Assembly (NCBI GenBank): GCA_900073065.1
Contig: FJOG01000022.1
Span: 500,372 to 564,371, forward strand
Reading direction: 5' to 3'
DNA: 64,000 nt
From: Phialocephala subalpina
Taxonomy: Eukaryota; Ascomycota; Leotiomycetes; Helotiales; Mollisiaceae
Shown here: positions 22,738 to 33,998 of the stretch, in pieces
How positions within the stretch are numbered: the first letter of the stretch is position 1
How the letters are laid out: every line of letters starts with the position of its first letter
Made by a program: the position numbers and the translations under genes
Notes under the pieces: generated by a model
Told to the model about the DNA's origin: nothing
Databases searched by the model: none
What the model saw: only the letters and a program-made list of their open reading frames with translations

Positions 22738-25227
22738 TTAACACTCGCAGCGACCGCCGCTATTGATCCCGAAAGCCCTCAAGCCATCGATATTGCCCTT
22801 CTCCCTCGATGCTCCACATGAGCAGCAAACCGTCTCTTCGTACNNNNNNNNNNNNNNNNNNNNNNNNNNNNNNNNNNNNNNNNNNNNNNNNNNNNNNNNN
22901 NNNNNNNNNNNNNNNNNNNNNNNNNNNNNNNNNNNNNNNNNNNNNNNNNNNNNNNNNNNNNNNNNNNNNNNNNNNNNNNNNNNNNNNNNNNNNNNNNNNN
23001 NNNNNNNNNNNNNNNNNNNNNNNNNNNNNNNNNNNNNNNNNNNNNNNNNNNNNNNNNNNNNNNNNNNNNNNNNNNNNNNNNNNNNNNNNNNNNNNNNNNN
23101 NNNNNNNNNNNNNNNNNNNNNNNNNNNNNNNNNNNNNNNNNNNNNNNNNNNNNNNNNNNNNNNNNNNNNNNNNNNNNNNNNNNNNNNNNNNNNNNNNNNN
23201 NNNNNNNNNNNNNNNNNNNNNNNNNNNNNNNNNNNNNNNNNNNNNNNNNNNNNNNNNNNNNNNNNNNNNNNNNNNNNNNNNNNNNNNNNNNNNNNNNNNN
23301 NNNNNNNNNNNNNNNNNNNNNNNNNNNNNNNNNNNNNNNNNNNNNNNNNNNNNNNNNNNNNNNNNNNNNNNNNNNNNNNNNNNNNNNNNNNNNNNNNNNN
23401 NNNNNNNNNNNNNNNNNNNNNNNNNNNNNNNNNNNNNNNNNNNNNNNNNNNNNNNNNNNNNNNNNNNNNNNNNNNNNNNNNNNNNNNNNNNNNNNNNNNN
23501 NNNNNNNNNNCGGAAGCCACAAGAACCCAGAAAATCCAGAAGTCGGATGATAATTTTAGATGCCCTCCTCCTGTGTCGGAGAAATCTGCGTTGAAGAATT
23601 GGCTGCCGAAAATACTCTGGGAGAAGTTAGTTGTGGAAGGCAAGAAGAAAAAGGGTTAGGAGGGGAACTTGCGGCCACTGCTGTACCGGGGAGGAAGACA
23701 AGTGTCATAATCGCGACTGTTTTCATGGATTGGCTGTCTTCTTGAAGGAGAGTGCTATCGCGTTGGATTACGAGGTTAAATGCCTGCAAATTCTCGTCAG
23801 TTCTACTCTTCCAAGATCGAAATAGCAGCTTACTAGGTTGATCACGTTGCTTGCTCTTGTCTCGACAGATCTGATGCGAAGGCCCAATCCATGGAAGCTA
23901 CTGAGCAGATACTCCAAGTCCTTGTTTGTCGCTGGGATAGAAGGATGAGGCTTCTGATTCCGAAAGTGCTCTTTGTCGAATAAGTCGTTATGCGCAGTCT
24001 GCATGGACTTGGCAGTCTCGATAATGGCTTCGCATGCCTCCTTCAGATGGATGACGAGCTTCATTAGGTGATGGAGTCGCACAAAATCTACGTCGTATTC
24101 TCTGCTTGATCGCTTCTGTTGGGCACTTGCGAATTCGAAAATTTGCTGTTCTATGTCAGTCTGGTTCACGAGTCTGAGGTGATGTGCCTTGCCGTCTCTG
24201 TGCGATTGTATATTGAGATCAGCTCCCATACAATACTGTCCATTTTGAGATGTAGCTCATCCAAGATGATAGCATACAATGTATACGGGTCGTAGAGAGC
24301 TGTTTGCACATTATCTGTGTTCTCGATGAATCGTTTCAATCGCTCCTCAAGCTTTGGAAATGATCCGAAGCAGATCAAAGTTATATTCCCACCATTCTTG
24401 TTCCACTTCATGAAGAAGCCTCCTTGGACCCAGCTTGGATGCTGGTCTCCTGAGGTGGGGTGGTGGACATCGAAAAGGCTGTCAGAAGTGTCTCTCACGA
24501 CAATGTTCTTGCATAGGAAGTGCAGCCATGAATCTGTCGTTGTCAGTACGGTGTTAAAGCCTGTGTAGTGGAGGAGTTGATTTGCCTTGAGTGAGGTTTG
24601 TATCACGTCTTCCAAATGAGTTGGTTACACCTTGAACTCTTTCCTTCAGGAAGGCAGTTGGAAAGGAAAAGCCTTCGAAAATGTCTCGAAGCCCATGCAA
24701 ATTCGTTGGGCTGGGCTCGTCGATACTTGTAAAACTGTTCATCGTGCTTTAGCAACATTTCGTTCTTGCTTTGCACAAACTCATACATGATTCTAATGGC
24801 ACAGGCTGGCCTCTGTCTGCCGGATCAGTTCGTCGTCGAGACCTGAGGATGGTTTACTGACCTTGTGCAATTCCCTAACCTCAATTGTTGGGATGCAATG
24901 CGATGAAAGTCTTGAACCAACGTTTCTCCATCTCAGTGTTGGTTCGGTGTTCCCTTGAGCGTCTGTTAGTACCCAATCGAAAAGCATCCTAGCCACTCAC
25001 CTGTCGCTGGACTTTCCAAAAGCTTAATTCTGTAATTTACATTCCGGTATTCATTTACGTCTTCTTTGTCAACTAAATTGAAGAAGTCATCGATATGGGA
25101 TTGAGCTTCAAGGGGATCGCACATAATGAAGTCGATACCTGTACTTGATAGCGTTATCTTCGACTTGCTTTAAAATATCAAGAACGCTTCCGTGCAAGAA
25201 TAAAGACTTGAATTTTGGGGACATCAT
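22738..25227 (-). pseudogene. CorA-like membrane transporter, frameshifted and gap-cut
   Basis: Resembles fungal CorA-type divalent-cation transporter-like proteins. The model starts at an ATG at 25227 (MMSPKFKSLFLHGSVLD). Introns: 24954-25000, 24814-24861, 24561-24606, 23784-23833 and 23617-23672; the last is GC-AG with donor GCAAGT. Recognisable pieces are FIMCDPLEAQ, CAIRIMYEFVQSKNE, FEGFSFPTAFLKERVQ, SWLHFLCKNIVV, then the pre-membrane helix ending NVINL-AFNLVIQRDS, the first membrane segment MKTVAIMTLVFLPGTAVAS and FWIFWVLVAS at the gap. The conserved text changes frame near 25145, 24700 and 24190 without usable introns. It is therefore either a pseudogene or badly sequenced next to the gap. 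The second membrane segment and C-terminus lie in or beyond the N run. Confidence 0.6.
22844..23510. other. Assembly gap (667 N)
   Basis: Positions 22844-23510 are all N. The gap cuts the 3' part of the CorA-like gene. Whether the minus-strand coding frame on its left side (22843 to about 22738, Cys-rich, ending GGRCEC) belongs to the same gene cannot be told. Confidence 1.
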
Positions 25228-26258
25228 TCAAGTCTTGTTCAGCTCACTCTCGATATCTGATCCTCCACCTACCCCTCCAAATAGGGGTCATGGCCATGTT
25301 CAGCTGGGAACTGTGGCGCACACAACATGGCAGATGCCGGAATTGTCAGGTTCCGAAACGATTCACGATTCGGCAGCGCTTCGCCAATACGCCACATCTG
25401 CATCTCCCGATGCAGGTACCACACCTGTACGTAGGCCACCGGCGCGTAGCCTGGTCTTCAGACATCATTGGGGCGACTGTCATGAACGTTCCCGTTCCAG
25501 AGGACATGTTTTCAGAACTAATATTCGTTCCTTATCAACTACCCAGATTTTATGATACTTTAGGAGAAGTAAAGAGTATTTCTGGAGGCTAGATCAGATA
25601 CGATCGAGCAATCGAAGCCATCATTTTCATCCTGTCTTGCTCTCAAACAAACACTGCTGAATCGCGCACCTACGCTTCAGATCTGGACTCTTATCTTTGG
25701 CCGCGGCTCCTCCCTTTAGACATGTCATGCAGTTGTGATGAAACATGTATTCAAGCCACTTCTTGATCGCATTTCCCCTGAAAGTTCACAATCGATTGAC
25801 TTACCCAAGATGTGTACTGCTTGATGTTCAAATTTCCCGCCAAGTCACAGGTTTCCAACTCTCCTGGCGATGTTTACTTTTTCCCTCTTTGTTTGAATCT
25901 GCCCTCAATGCGACCTCACAGACTCGCCATATGAGATCGTGGGGCAGTGCTATTTTTTTAAACGCCTCGAATTATGCAAAATAGGGTATGGATGGGGATT
26001 TGGGATGGTAGTTGGACGCCCTCTTTATGCCAAGATGTTTTGTTGTGCGCCTAAATATTGTTTTTATGATGAGGGGTCACAGATTCAGCCGACCTTATCC
26101 TTGGCGAGGAGAATAGGGGAACGAGGCTGATTTATTCTTATCGTAGATGATGTGATGAACATAAAGAGGAGGTGGTCCTTGGGGGACATTGTCAGAGCTT
26201 CAGGACATCAACCAAGAGCATACACATATCCTTGCTTGGAACACTACTCCCTGAAAAA
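25228..26258. other. Divergent intergenic region
   Basis: Lies between two divergently transcribed genes, so it likely holds both promoters. A 125-codon plus-strand frame (25215-25592) resembles nothing and overlaps the CorA-like start antisense. I call nothing here. Confidence 0.4.
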
Positions 26259-29200
26259 ATGGTACGTTGATCCTCCTAGGCACAAATAACTTGCTAACTT
26301 CTTAGTCGACTCGCAATCATCGACCTCACGGCGGAGGCTACGTTCGTGGCCAGGGTCGCAATGCCCAAGTCAGTCCTCTGTCGCCTCCACATGCCCTGGA
26401 CTTGAACGAGCTACATTCAACTCCTGTCAGTATGCTACCATTTTAGATAAAACTCTAACTAATCTAATGTCAGGCCCAATACGAGATGCCTGCTGGAGGC
26501 TCTTACGAAGTGGCAGAGATGCCAAGCGACTATGCCACTCGACCGGTCGAGATGAAAGTCATGCAGCAGCACGTCGTTGAGCAACCAATCGTGAGAACAC
26601 CCTTTCGAATCATGATAGGATGCTGACCCGTTCTTCAGCCACTTCGCACAAACCCTTTTGAGCAACATGTGCTCCCACAGTATGCTACCATTTTAGATAA
26701 AACTCTAACTAATCTAATGTCAGGCCCAATACGAGATGCCTGCTGGAGGCTCTTACGAAGTGGCAGAGATGCCAAGCGACTATGCCACTCGACCGGTCGA
26801 GATGAAAGTCATGCAGCAGCACGTCGTTGAGCAACCAATCGTGAGAACACCCTTTCGAATCATGATAGGATGCTGACCCGTTCTTCAGCCACTTCGCACA
26901 AACCCTTTTGAGCAACATGTGCTCCCACCAGTCTCTACGAAGGCACAACGCGAGATTGCTATCACGATCGATCGCCCTCCATCTTACTCTAACGTCAGTC
27001 TTCCATACTTCTTTCAATGATTCACATTCTCACTGGCATTCACGCAGTTCCTCAACACCAGGCCCAAAACCCGAGTGCGAAAGCCTCAAAAAGGACGATG
27101 GAACACCTTCAGTCCCGGCTCCTCCTGGCGCTGGACGAAAAGTCCCCACGTCTTCAAACACCCCAGCATCAAATCTGTATCCAAACAGCGCTACCGTCAC
27201 CGCGACAGTATGGCCCGAGTGATGCGTCGTCCAGCTGCAGAACGCTCCCTCGACGTAGACAGTGGATATCTCACGAAACTGCTCGTCCAAACAGTGGACG
27301 AGGTCTACAACGGACCTCCAACACAGCATTCCTGGAGACGAACATACATCCGAAAGATTGGTCCCATCATGCTGCGAGCTGCATACTGGCCATTCAAACG
27401 TATACCCATTGATTCTGAAGAGTTGACAGCGGATGACAAGTTGGCGATTGCTATCAGATGGCTTCCTGCTTGTCTTGCATTGTTCTTCGTTTTGCCTTGG
27501 CCGAAGCCGAGAGGTCCTACGACTGAAGGGTTGAAGTACCATCCATTCCCCTACAAGTACTGGGGGACCTGCAAAGTTGCTCGCAATGCTAAGGAAGATA
27601 CCAAGACATCGAGAGCGCTTCATTGGACTGTTTCTAGTGAGGATCCGGCAGGGGAGAGGATCTTGCGTCCGAGATACCTCATGTTCCTCAACAGTCCGGG
27701 GAAAGAAGGCATGCACGGTTCTTCTTGCATGAAGGATGATGAGTGGAATTCCGTGCAGGTTGATGAGAGCAAGAAGAACTTGCCTTATCTCTTCGTCGCT
27801 TACACTGTCGCTCATTTCGACGACGCGGATCTCGATACGCTTCATGACATTGCTGAGGTGGCTACTCGCCGTGCAGGGCTCTCGGCATACTGGGTTGGAT
27901 GCTCATGCATGCCCGAGGACGACAACATCGAAGAAGATGTCTATCGAATCAACGATGTTATCCGCGGCGCCCATTCTCTCATTATCGCCGTCGGCAACAA
28001 GAAAGGCGATCCCAGATCCAAAGACACCAGCGCTCTCCTTCGCGAATGGGGAAGTCGTATGTGGACATTTCCAGAAGCTCTCCTGAGCCCCAATGACAAG
28101 CATGTTGAGATCTACACTCGAGGACACGACCTCAACCGTCCTTTCATCATCGCTAAGAAAGACCTTCCTGGATGGGCATGGGAAGACGCAGATACATCGC
28201 GTCAAATCATGGATCACTTTACTGGATCGTTGATGTTAAGTCGAATCGAGCTTGTTAATCTTGGTATCAAGTGTCTGTATGCTAGACAGACGACAACCTA
28301 TCTTCAAGGAGATATGGTGTATGCTCTCATGGGTCTTTTGCGTCGTCGGCCGATGGTTGATCGGACGGATTCGCAATTCCAGGCCCTGGCGAGATTGAGT
28401 CTTGCGAATGATAGTGATTGTTTGCTTGAGAGGTTACTTTGTTTTGCGCCGAAGAGTTATGATGAGAAGTGGTTGACGGCGAAGGATGCTTGGGATGTCA
28501 ATTTGTGGGATAGTGAGTTCTGACCGCCTTCTTGTTACAGGGACTTTGCTAACGGTGAAACAGTCTACCCATCTTGTCAAGTTGCAGGCGTGGGAGAGAC
28601 CGACACTGTCATCCTTGACGGATGCCGCTCAGCAGCTATCCACTGGGATGGATTTCAAACTGTGGCTGTCGCTCAACATTCTTCATGGAAACGATTCTTC
28701 GCACGATTGATTGTTCGATCTTCATCTATCTTGAGTAAGTTTCAACTTGTGTCTTTAAAATGGTAGTGTTGGGCACGAACTGACGATCCATAGTCATCAT
28801 CAGCGCTTACCTTCTCTCACCCAACACCAGTACCGGCGCTCCCCTCGTCAAACGGCAAACCAATCCTTTCTATGACCCCTCGGGCACTAGCTCATCATCT
28901 TCATCATCCTCCTCAGACTTCAGCACATCCTTCGGCTCAGCAGGCCCTTCACCTGCCACTGTGGGAGCCGCATTCCTCCTCCTAATCGGCCTCACAACCT
29001 GGCTCGCTTCCCCCTATCTCGTAAAAATCATGTACGGCGGCAAATTCTGGAACCAACAAGCCTGGCTCTTCGGTTTCGAAGGCCACCTTGACATCGGCAC
29101 CATCGAATCCCTTATATTCGGTTACAACATGTCCCGCCTCTCCTGGTCTCCCTCCTCCTCTCCTCTCTCCCGTCACTCCGTCAACGCACACAATGAATGG

Positions 29201-29542
29201 GAAGGTCGTGATCCAACCGATGATCCTGAGATCGAGGAGAAAGTGAAGAAAGCGAAGACGGCGAAGATGGGAGAGATGAAGGTGTTTACGATTGTGGATA
29301 CGTATACGATGACTGTTACGTTGATTGAGGCTGTCAGACCACCGGTCATGGTACTTATTTGTGCGAGTGAGGGGGGCATGCAGAGGGCAGTGGCTTGTAG
29401 CTATGAGTGGAGGACTGGAACGCTTTATAAGGAGTGTGTGATGAGGATGGAGACGCAGGTTCTTGGGCGCATGGAGAGGATTGGGCGGGTGAGTTTTGGG
29501 TTCTTTAGGCCGAAGGATAGTGGATTGGGGTATCAGGTTTGA
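26259..29542 (+). CDS. HET-like domain membrane protein
   Basis: About 909 aa if exons 26259-26261 (ATG only), 26306-26425, 26474-26590, 26889-26993, 27048-28512, 28564-28734 and 28794-29542 are joined; all junctions are GT-AG and in phase. The middle has a HET-like core: YLFVAYTVAHF, then AGLSAYWVGCSCMPEDD, VYRINDVIRGAHSLIIAVG and WGSRMWTFPEALLSP. This order matches heterokaryon-incompatibility-type domains although the classical SYxWG is altered. Hydrophobic stretches follow RWLPACLALFFVLPW (about residue 250), IVRSSSILIIISAYLL and AAFLLLIGLTTWLASPYLV, so the C-terminal third is membrane-anchored. A Ser-rich linker precedes the last one. A perfect 250-bp duplication (26428-26927) copies two exons. 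Splicing from 26590 directly to the second copy's acceptor at 26888 keeps the frame; using all copies does not. Confidence 0.7.
26428..26927. repeat. Perfect 250-bp tandem duplication
   Basis: 26428-26677 and 26678-26927 appear identical base for base. The unit carries an intron end, a 117-nt exon, an intron and part of the next exon of the HET-like gene. The junction reads GTGCTCCCA|CAGTATG instead of CTCCTGT|CAGTATG. Perfect identity implies a very recent event or an assembly artefact. Confidence 0.9.
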
Positions 29543-30420
29543 GAGGAGGAGGGACTTGGTACTGATTTTAAAGTGTTGGTGTTCTCTTATTTCTTTGGTG
29601 TTTCGCGAGGCTTGGGATAAATTCGGAGTGCATTTGTTGATGGGCTTTGGTAGTTCCTTCCCTCCTTGGTTCTTGGTCGAACCTAGAGCACGTGTATTTT
29701 TATTCCTTAAAGAAACGAGCAAGGTTTCAGTTCTCCTGAACAGCAAAGAATTTGTAATGATTTTTCTCGCTTTTCTTTATGCTACACAGTCAGTGTGATT
29801 TTACACGTGGGACATTCAGACTAGAGCCACGAGACACAAAAGCCGATTTTGACTTTTTCTCTCGCACATTGTGAAGGACCTCCCATTCTTCAGTGCCCAA
29901 AGATCCAAAGAGCATACAATATCCTTGAATCTTGCCACTAAAAGCTGTAGGGCTGGTAAAGGACAAGATCGGGTAGCTTCAGAGCGGGCCTCTTCGCGTG
30001 AATTCCCTCCTTTTACCCCGCCCTCGTTAGACCCTCATGTTCTCATCCCCAACCTTACGATCTATATAGATTTAAATAAGCAAATTTTTCCATCGCAAGC
30101 AAAAAATACTAGTTACTGAATCACTAGGACTACTTACCAATCTACCTAGGCTAACAATGGCTATTCGAATTGGGCGGGTTGTGTCCCCTCCCACCCTCTT
30201 CCTCCTCCTTTAAGTAAACCCTTTCTCAACTAGGGTTTCTTACTTCGATGCCGAGTTATAGTCCCACGACTGGAACTTGGCGTCGGAGGTTCTTTTGTCT
30301 TTTTTTCTAATATCTCTGATGGAGTCGCTGTTATTTTGGGTTTGTGTTCAAGCGTGAATTTCAAGCTATCCCAGCAGGTACTGTACATCTCCTCGACTCT
30401 GCCCGAAGAATTCCAAGTTC
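29543..30420. other. Convergent intergenic region
   Basis: Lies between the 3' ends of two convergent genes. No coding signal is supported; the stretch at 30060-30120 is AT-rich. It should contain both terminators. Confidence 0.45.
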
Positions 30421-31592
30421 TCAAGGGACAATCACAGCCGCTTTCTCTCCACCGCTCCCCGCATACTCAGCCGCCCTGTCAAACGCCGCTTCCCACTCCC
30501 CCAACTTAAATTTATCAACTTTCTGCCCGCCCAGTTTCAGCAGTCCCATCTCGACCATCCGGATTAAATCTCTAACATCTTTTCTTTCGTACATCCATTT
30601 ACCCCTTAGCTGCAAATCCCTCGATACCACTGCCTTAATGGGAATCGTAATCTCATCATTCAATCCTCCCATAAAGCTTACTCGTCCACCTTTTCTCAAA
30701 GACAAGATGCAACTCTTGAAATGAGTGGAGTTAGCTGCTGCGGGAGGAGAGATATCAAGGTAGGCGTCTATGCGTCCGAATACTTGAAGAACTTTCAGAT
30801 CGGTTTGGACGTCTCCGGTGAGTTGGACAGTTTCGACTCGTGCAGGGTTCGAGGATTTCGAAGCAAGGGGTTTGAGAGCGTCGAGATTTCGTCCTAGAGC
30901 GATGACGCGGGCGCCGATTGCCAGGGCGCATTTCACGGCCGCAGAGCCAAATGCTCCTGTTGCGGGGGCAATAATGATGGTTTCTCCTGGTTGGAGATTG
31001 ATATCTCTCAATCCACCATATGGAACTAAAAGCCTTCATCAAGTCAGCTCCAAGCATCTTCAAAAACGTAGGGGAATACTGACCTTGATAGATCTTGCAG
31101 ATCCTCTGCAATTCCGTAGCCAAGTTTGTTTACCAGCAGGTCTTCGTTGAGAGGGTAGCAGTTTTCGAGGGGGACTTTGGCATATTCCGCATAAGTAGCA
31201 TCCCTCCACTCCCCTCTCATCAGTATCTTACTCTCCTCACTATGTCCTTCATGAACACCAAATAGGAACGCTGCGTCTTCGTCATCTCTTCCTCTTACAA
31301 AAGAATCCACGAATATCAACTGTCCTGGCTTCAAGCTCACGGCATCGGGTCCTGTAGTTGCGATCCGGCCAATGGCGCTGGTGCCAATCACGAGTGGGAC
31401 GGGAAGAGGATACGGTCGGGTGCCGGAGTAGATGTGTTTGCTGTATGAAATGATGTTCGCGGCTTCGATGCGGACGATTGCGTTTCCGGGCCCGGGCTGT
31501 GGTGTTGGGATTGTTTTGATCTCTGGACCGTAGGCTCGGGATGTGAGGATGAGGGCGCGATGTGTCTCTGGGAGGGGTTGATTGGAAGCCAT
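30421..31592 (-). CDS. Medium-chain dehydrogenase/reductase (zinc-independent type)
   Basis: NAD(P)H-dependent oxidoreductase of the MDR superfamily, 373 aa, exons 31592-31084 and 31033-30421. The 50-nt intron is GTCAGT...TGAAG with a CTGAC branch; joining gives LSR-LLVPYGGLRDINL. The N-terminal GroES-like half includes GPGNAIVRIEAANI and PLVIGTSAIGRI. The Rossmann half has the dinucleotide loop PATGAFGSAAVKCA, followed by GARVIALGRN. The structural-zinc Cys cluster and the usual catalytic Cys/His of alcohol dehydrogenases are not evident, so a quinone- or enoyl-reductase-like activity is more likely. The substrate is unknown. No neighbouring biosynthetic gene suggests a pathway. Confidence 0.82.
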
Positions 31593-31771
31593 TTTGGGTC
31601 GCTGAGATATTTTTGTTGTGAGTATGGAGAAACAAACAGAAATCGAAAAGCAGACAGATATATATCTTCTTTCATCCTAATCTCTAACATCGGGGTGGAC
31701 TTTGCAGTGTTATCCCTTGTTAAGTCCGAGATCCAACATCGGATTATCGGCTCCGATACGCGCGTCGCCCC

Positions 31772-32475
31772 CTATTCGCCTCGCTTGAGGGGTGAAGCGA
31801 GAATACTCTCAGCCACAGCACGCTGCAGACCCGATGCGGACGAATACCCAAACCCACACAGCCTCTGAATCAACGGCCCATACAAAATACCCATAGCTAT
31901 AACACAGACGATGAGCCTCGACACCGTCATCGCATTCGCTCCCGAAGGCTGTGCATCCCCATTTGAGAAAAATTCCACGCTAGGCGCACTCGAGTATCTC
32001 GCATGAACGTAGTCTGGGAGTAGCTTTGTGCCATCGGCCATGTTCGTGACGTAGCAATAGCTGATTAACGTTAGCTTTCAAGAGCTTCGAATCCGATTGA
32101 TGCAAAACTCGGAGATTAATTCAATGCGAAAATTGAGCCTCATATGTGCTGATGCCAAATTTTGAAGAATGGGGATGAAACAAAAGAGGCAGAAGGAGGA
32201 GGAGGAGGAGGAGGAGGAAAGAAACCAACGCACTCATAACTGCAGCTAGGTTGAGAAGTGTAATTATTGGAAACTAGCGTATCACTATCGCTAGTCGAGG
32301 TCCAATTCGTCAAGGAATTAGGAACGTCATTACTTGTAGTCTGATTGCAGCATGTATGAAGAAGAAGAGTCGCGTTGAAATAAGACTGAAGGACGGTACA
32401 AGACGAATCGTTGGCGTGGTCTGCAAGTATCCAAGGTGGTGCATAGATGGTGGAGTTTGCTGGACAGGTCGACAT
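31772..32475 (-). CDS. Cys-rich, N-glycosylated single-pass membrane protein (hypothetical)
   Basis: About 176 aa, exons 32475-32234 and 32060-31772, intron GTGCGT...AATCAG of 173 nt containing a (GGA)n run. Joining gives SCSY-DYCYVTNMADG. The first 90 residues hold several Cys and many N-x-S/T sequons (starting MSTCPANST; DNSSCTVLQSY-like core DSSCTVLQSYFN). One membrane segment, LIVCVIAMGILYGPLI, lies near residues 135-150. The start is fixed by alignment with the pseudogene at 21697; an upstream in-frame start at 32595 would add 40 residues. This is a fungal family I have seen only as hypothetical; no function is claimed. Confidence 0.65.
32195..32218. repeat. (GGA)n microsatellite in an intron
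   Basis: Eight or so GGA units lie inside the intron of the 31772-32475 gene. On the coding strand this is a TCC run that would read as a polyproline tract if the intron were retained. Confidence 0.8.
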
Positions 32476-33335
32476 TTTGATTGATGTGATATTGAAGACA
32501 ACTATTTCTAAATATCGAAGAAGGAGAACAGAAGGGAAGAGAAAGCGCACGGAATGAAGTGCCTTTAATCTTTGCTGTTTGCTACTTCCAGACATTTGTT
32601 CAAGTAAAGTCGTGCTGCCGTTCGAACATTCATTCTCTAACCAAACTGCTGAGATTGAGCATCTGCAGCGGTTGAAGTCTGAAAAATTGAGGGGATCGGC
32701 TGGGGAAGCTTGCCAAGGCTTCTGCGCCGCGTCAAGCTTTGGGATCTTCGTGCGGCGCAGAACTTTCCTCGCTGGGAGCTTCGAAACAGAGCGAGAGCAA
32801 GCTTGAACTTGTCGCAGGACGGAACGACACAGAGGAGGAAGAGAGGAAGGAGAGTAGGTAGTATCGCGTGGCTATGCGGATTGCCGCTGCCTCGTTTAAG
32901 CGTCTAAAATCGTGGCAGTCAAGATATGGATTCAAGCGATTGATAAACACAACTTGAGGTCATTGAAGCAGACGAAGGCATCTTTGCTTGAGAGGTAGGA
33001 CTTGTGACAATCCGGCATGACGCAAGAGCCTTGGAAAGAGAGGGGCTGGGGTAACAGTCAAGAACAAGACTTCTTGTATTATATGTGACGGGGTATTATT
33101 CTTGAATCTTAGACGGAGAATGAAATTGTTCACAATATAAGAAATAGTTTAGAAGTGAGAAAGAAGAGCAAAAGGGGTGCAACGATTAATATAGCCTTCC
33201 GAGCCAGGCTAGGCTTCTTTGAGACAAGGCTGAATCGCCTTGCTATCGCTTCCATCCTTATGAGACCTCTCTTCATTCACGACACAACAAACCATCCAGA
33301 ATAATTTCCTAGAAACTCATCTTTCAAACATCGAG
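32476..33335. other. Divergent intergenic region
   Basis: Between a minus-strand gene head and the 2EXR gene head. No coding signal is supported. It probably holds both promoters. Confidence 0.45.
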
Positions 33336-33998
33336 ATGGACGCGTACGATACCTTCGAACTGTTCACGCAGCTCCCCTCCGAACTCCGCCTCAAAATCTG
33401 GAAGCATACCTTCCCAGAACCCCGCGTTGTATCAGTCCGCTTCAACCGCGCTGCCTCACAATATACCTCCACCGAAGCACCACCATCACTCGCCCACGTA
33501 TGCTCCGAATCGCGTTCCCTCTTCCTCGAAACTTACGCGAAGCTCATCCTCTCCCCAAAATACGACTCTGCCGTCTTCCTCGACTTTACACGCGATACCC
33601 TCTTCTTCGACTCACTCGACTGTTCACCCGATGGCGATTTGTCTCTCGACTTAGCTTCAAGCCCGCATCGCGATCGGATACTTTTTTGTGCAATTGATAG
33701 CCAACTATGGGAGGTGTTGAGGGTGTTTAGATATGATTCTTTGAGTGAGGTTAGGTTGATGCCTAGCTTGAAGACTGTGGCTCTGGTTATGTCGAGGGAT
33801 CATGAGAGAGGGCTGCATCAGAGGACGGTCGATGTCGATGGACATCAAAGTATTTTCGTTGATGCAGATACGAATACTGTTGGAGGAGAGATACGACACG
33901 TACATTGGTACATTGAGAGTCTGCGGTGGGAGTTGAAGCATGGTCTGGAGAAGCATTGGACGGTCAATCCGCCTCATGTGCAGATGTGGCTATGGTAA
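33336..33998 (+). CDS. 2EXR domain protein
   Basis: Single-exon, 220 aa. Residues 8-45 read FELFTQLPSELRLKIWKHTF followed by PRVVSVRF, the signature of the fungal 2EXR family (F-box-like LPxELRxxIW opening). The rest, including PSLAHVCSESRSLFLETY, follows the family pattern of a hydrophobic helix and Cys-Glu-Ser-Arg motif. Length is typical of short members. 2EXR proteins are abundant in Pezizomycotina and of unknown role. Start and stop are clear; no signal peptide is visible. Confidence 0.82.
   Translation: MDAYDTFELFTQLPSELRLKIWKHTFPEPRVVSVRFNRAASQYTSTEAPPSLAHVCSESRSLFLETYAKLILSPKYDSAVFLDFTRDTLFFDSLDCSPDGDLSLDLASSPHRDRILFCAIDSQLWEVLRVFRYDSLSEVRLMPSLKTVALVMSRDHERGLHQRTVDVDGHQSIFVDADTNTVGGEIRHVHWYIESLRWELKHGLEKHWTVNPPHVQMWLW

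Noticed and set aside
27030..27845. 271-codon minus-strand ORF
   Set aside because: It is the antisense shadow of the HET-like gene, whose splice sites and motifs are clear.
32140..32233. Polyproline C-terminus of the 32-kb gene
   Set aside because: It comes from reading through an intron with a (TCC)n run; a GT-AG intron joins a better second exon.
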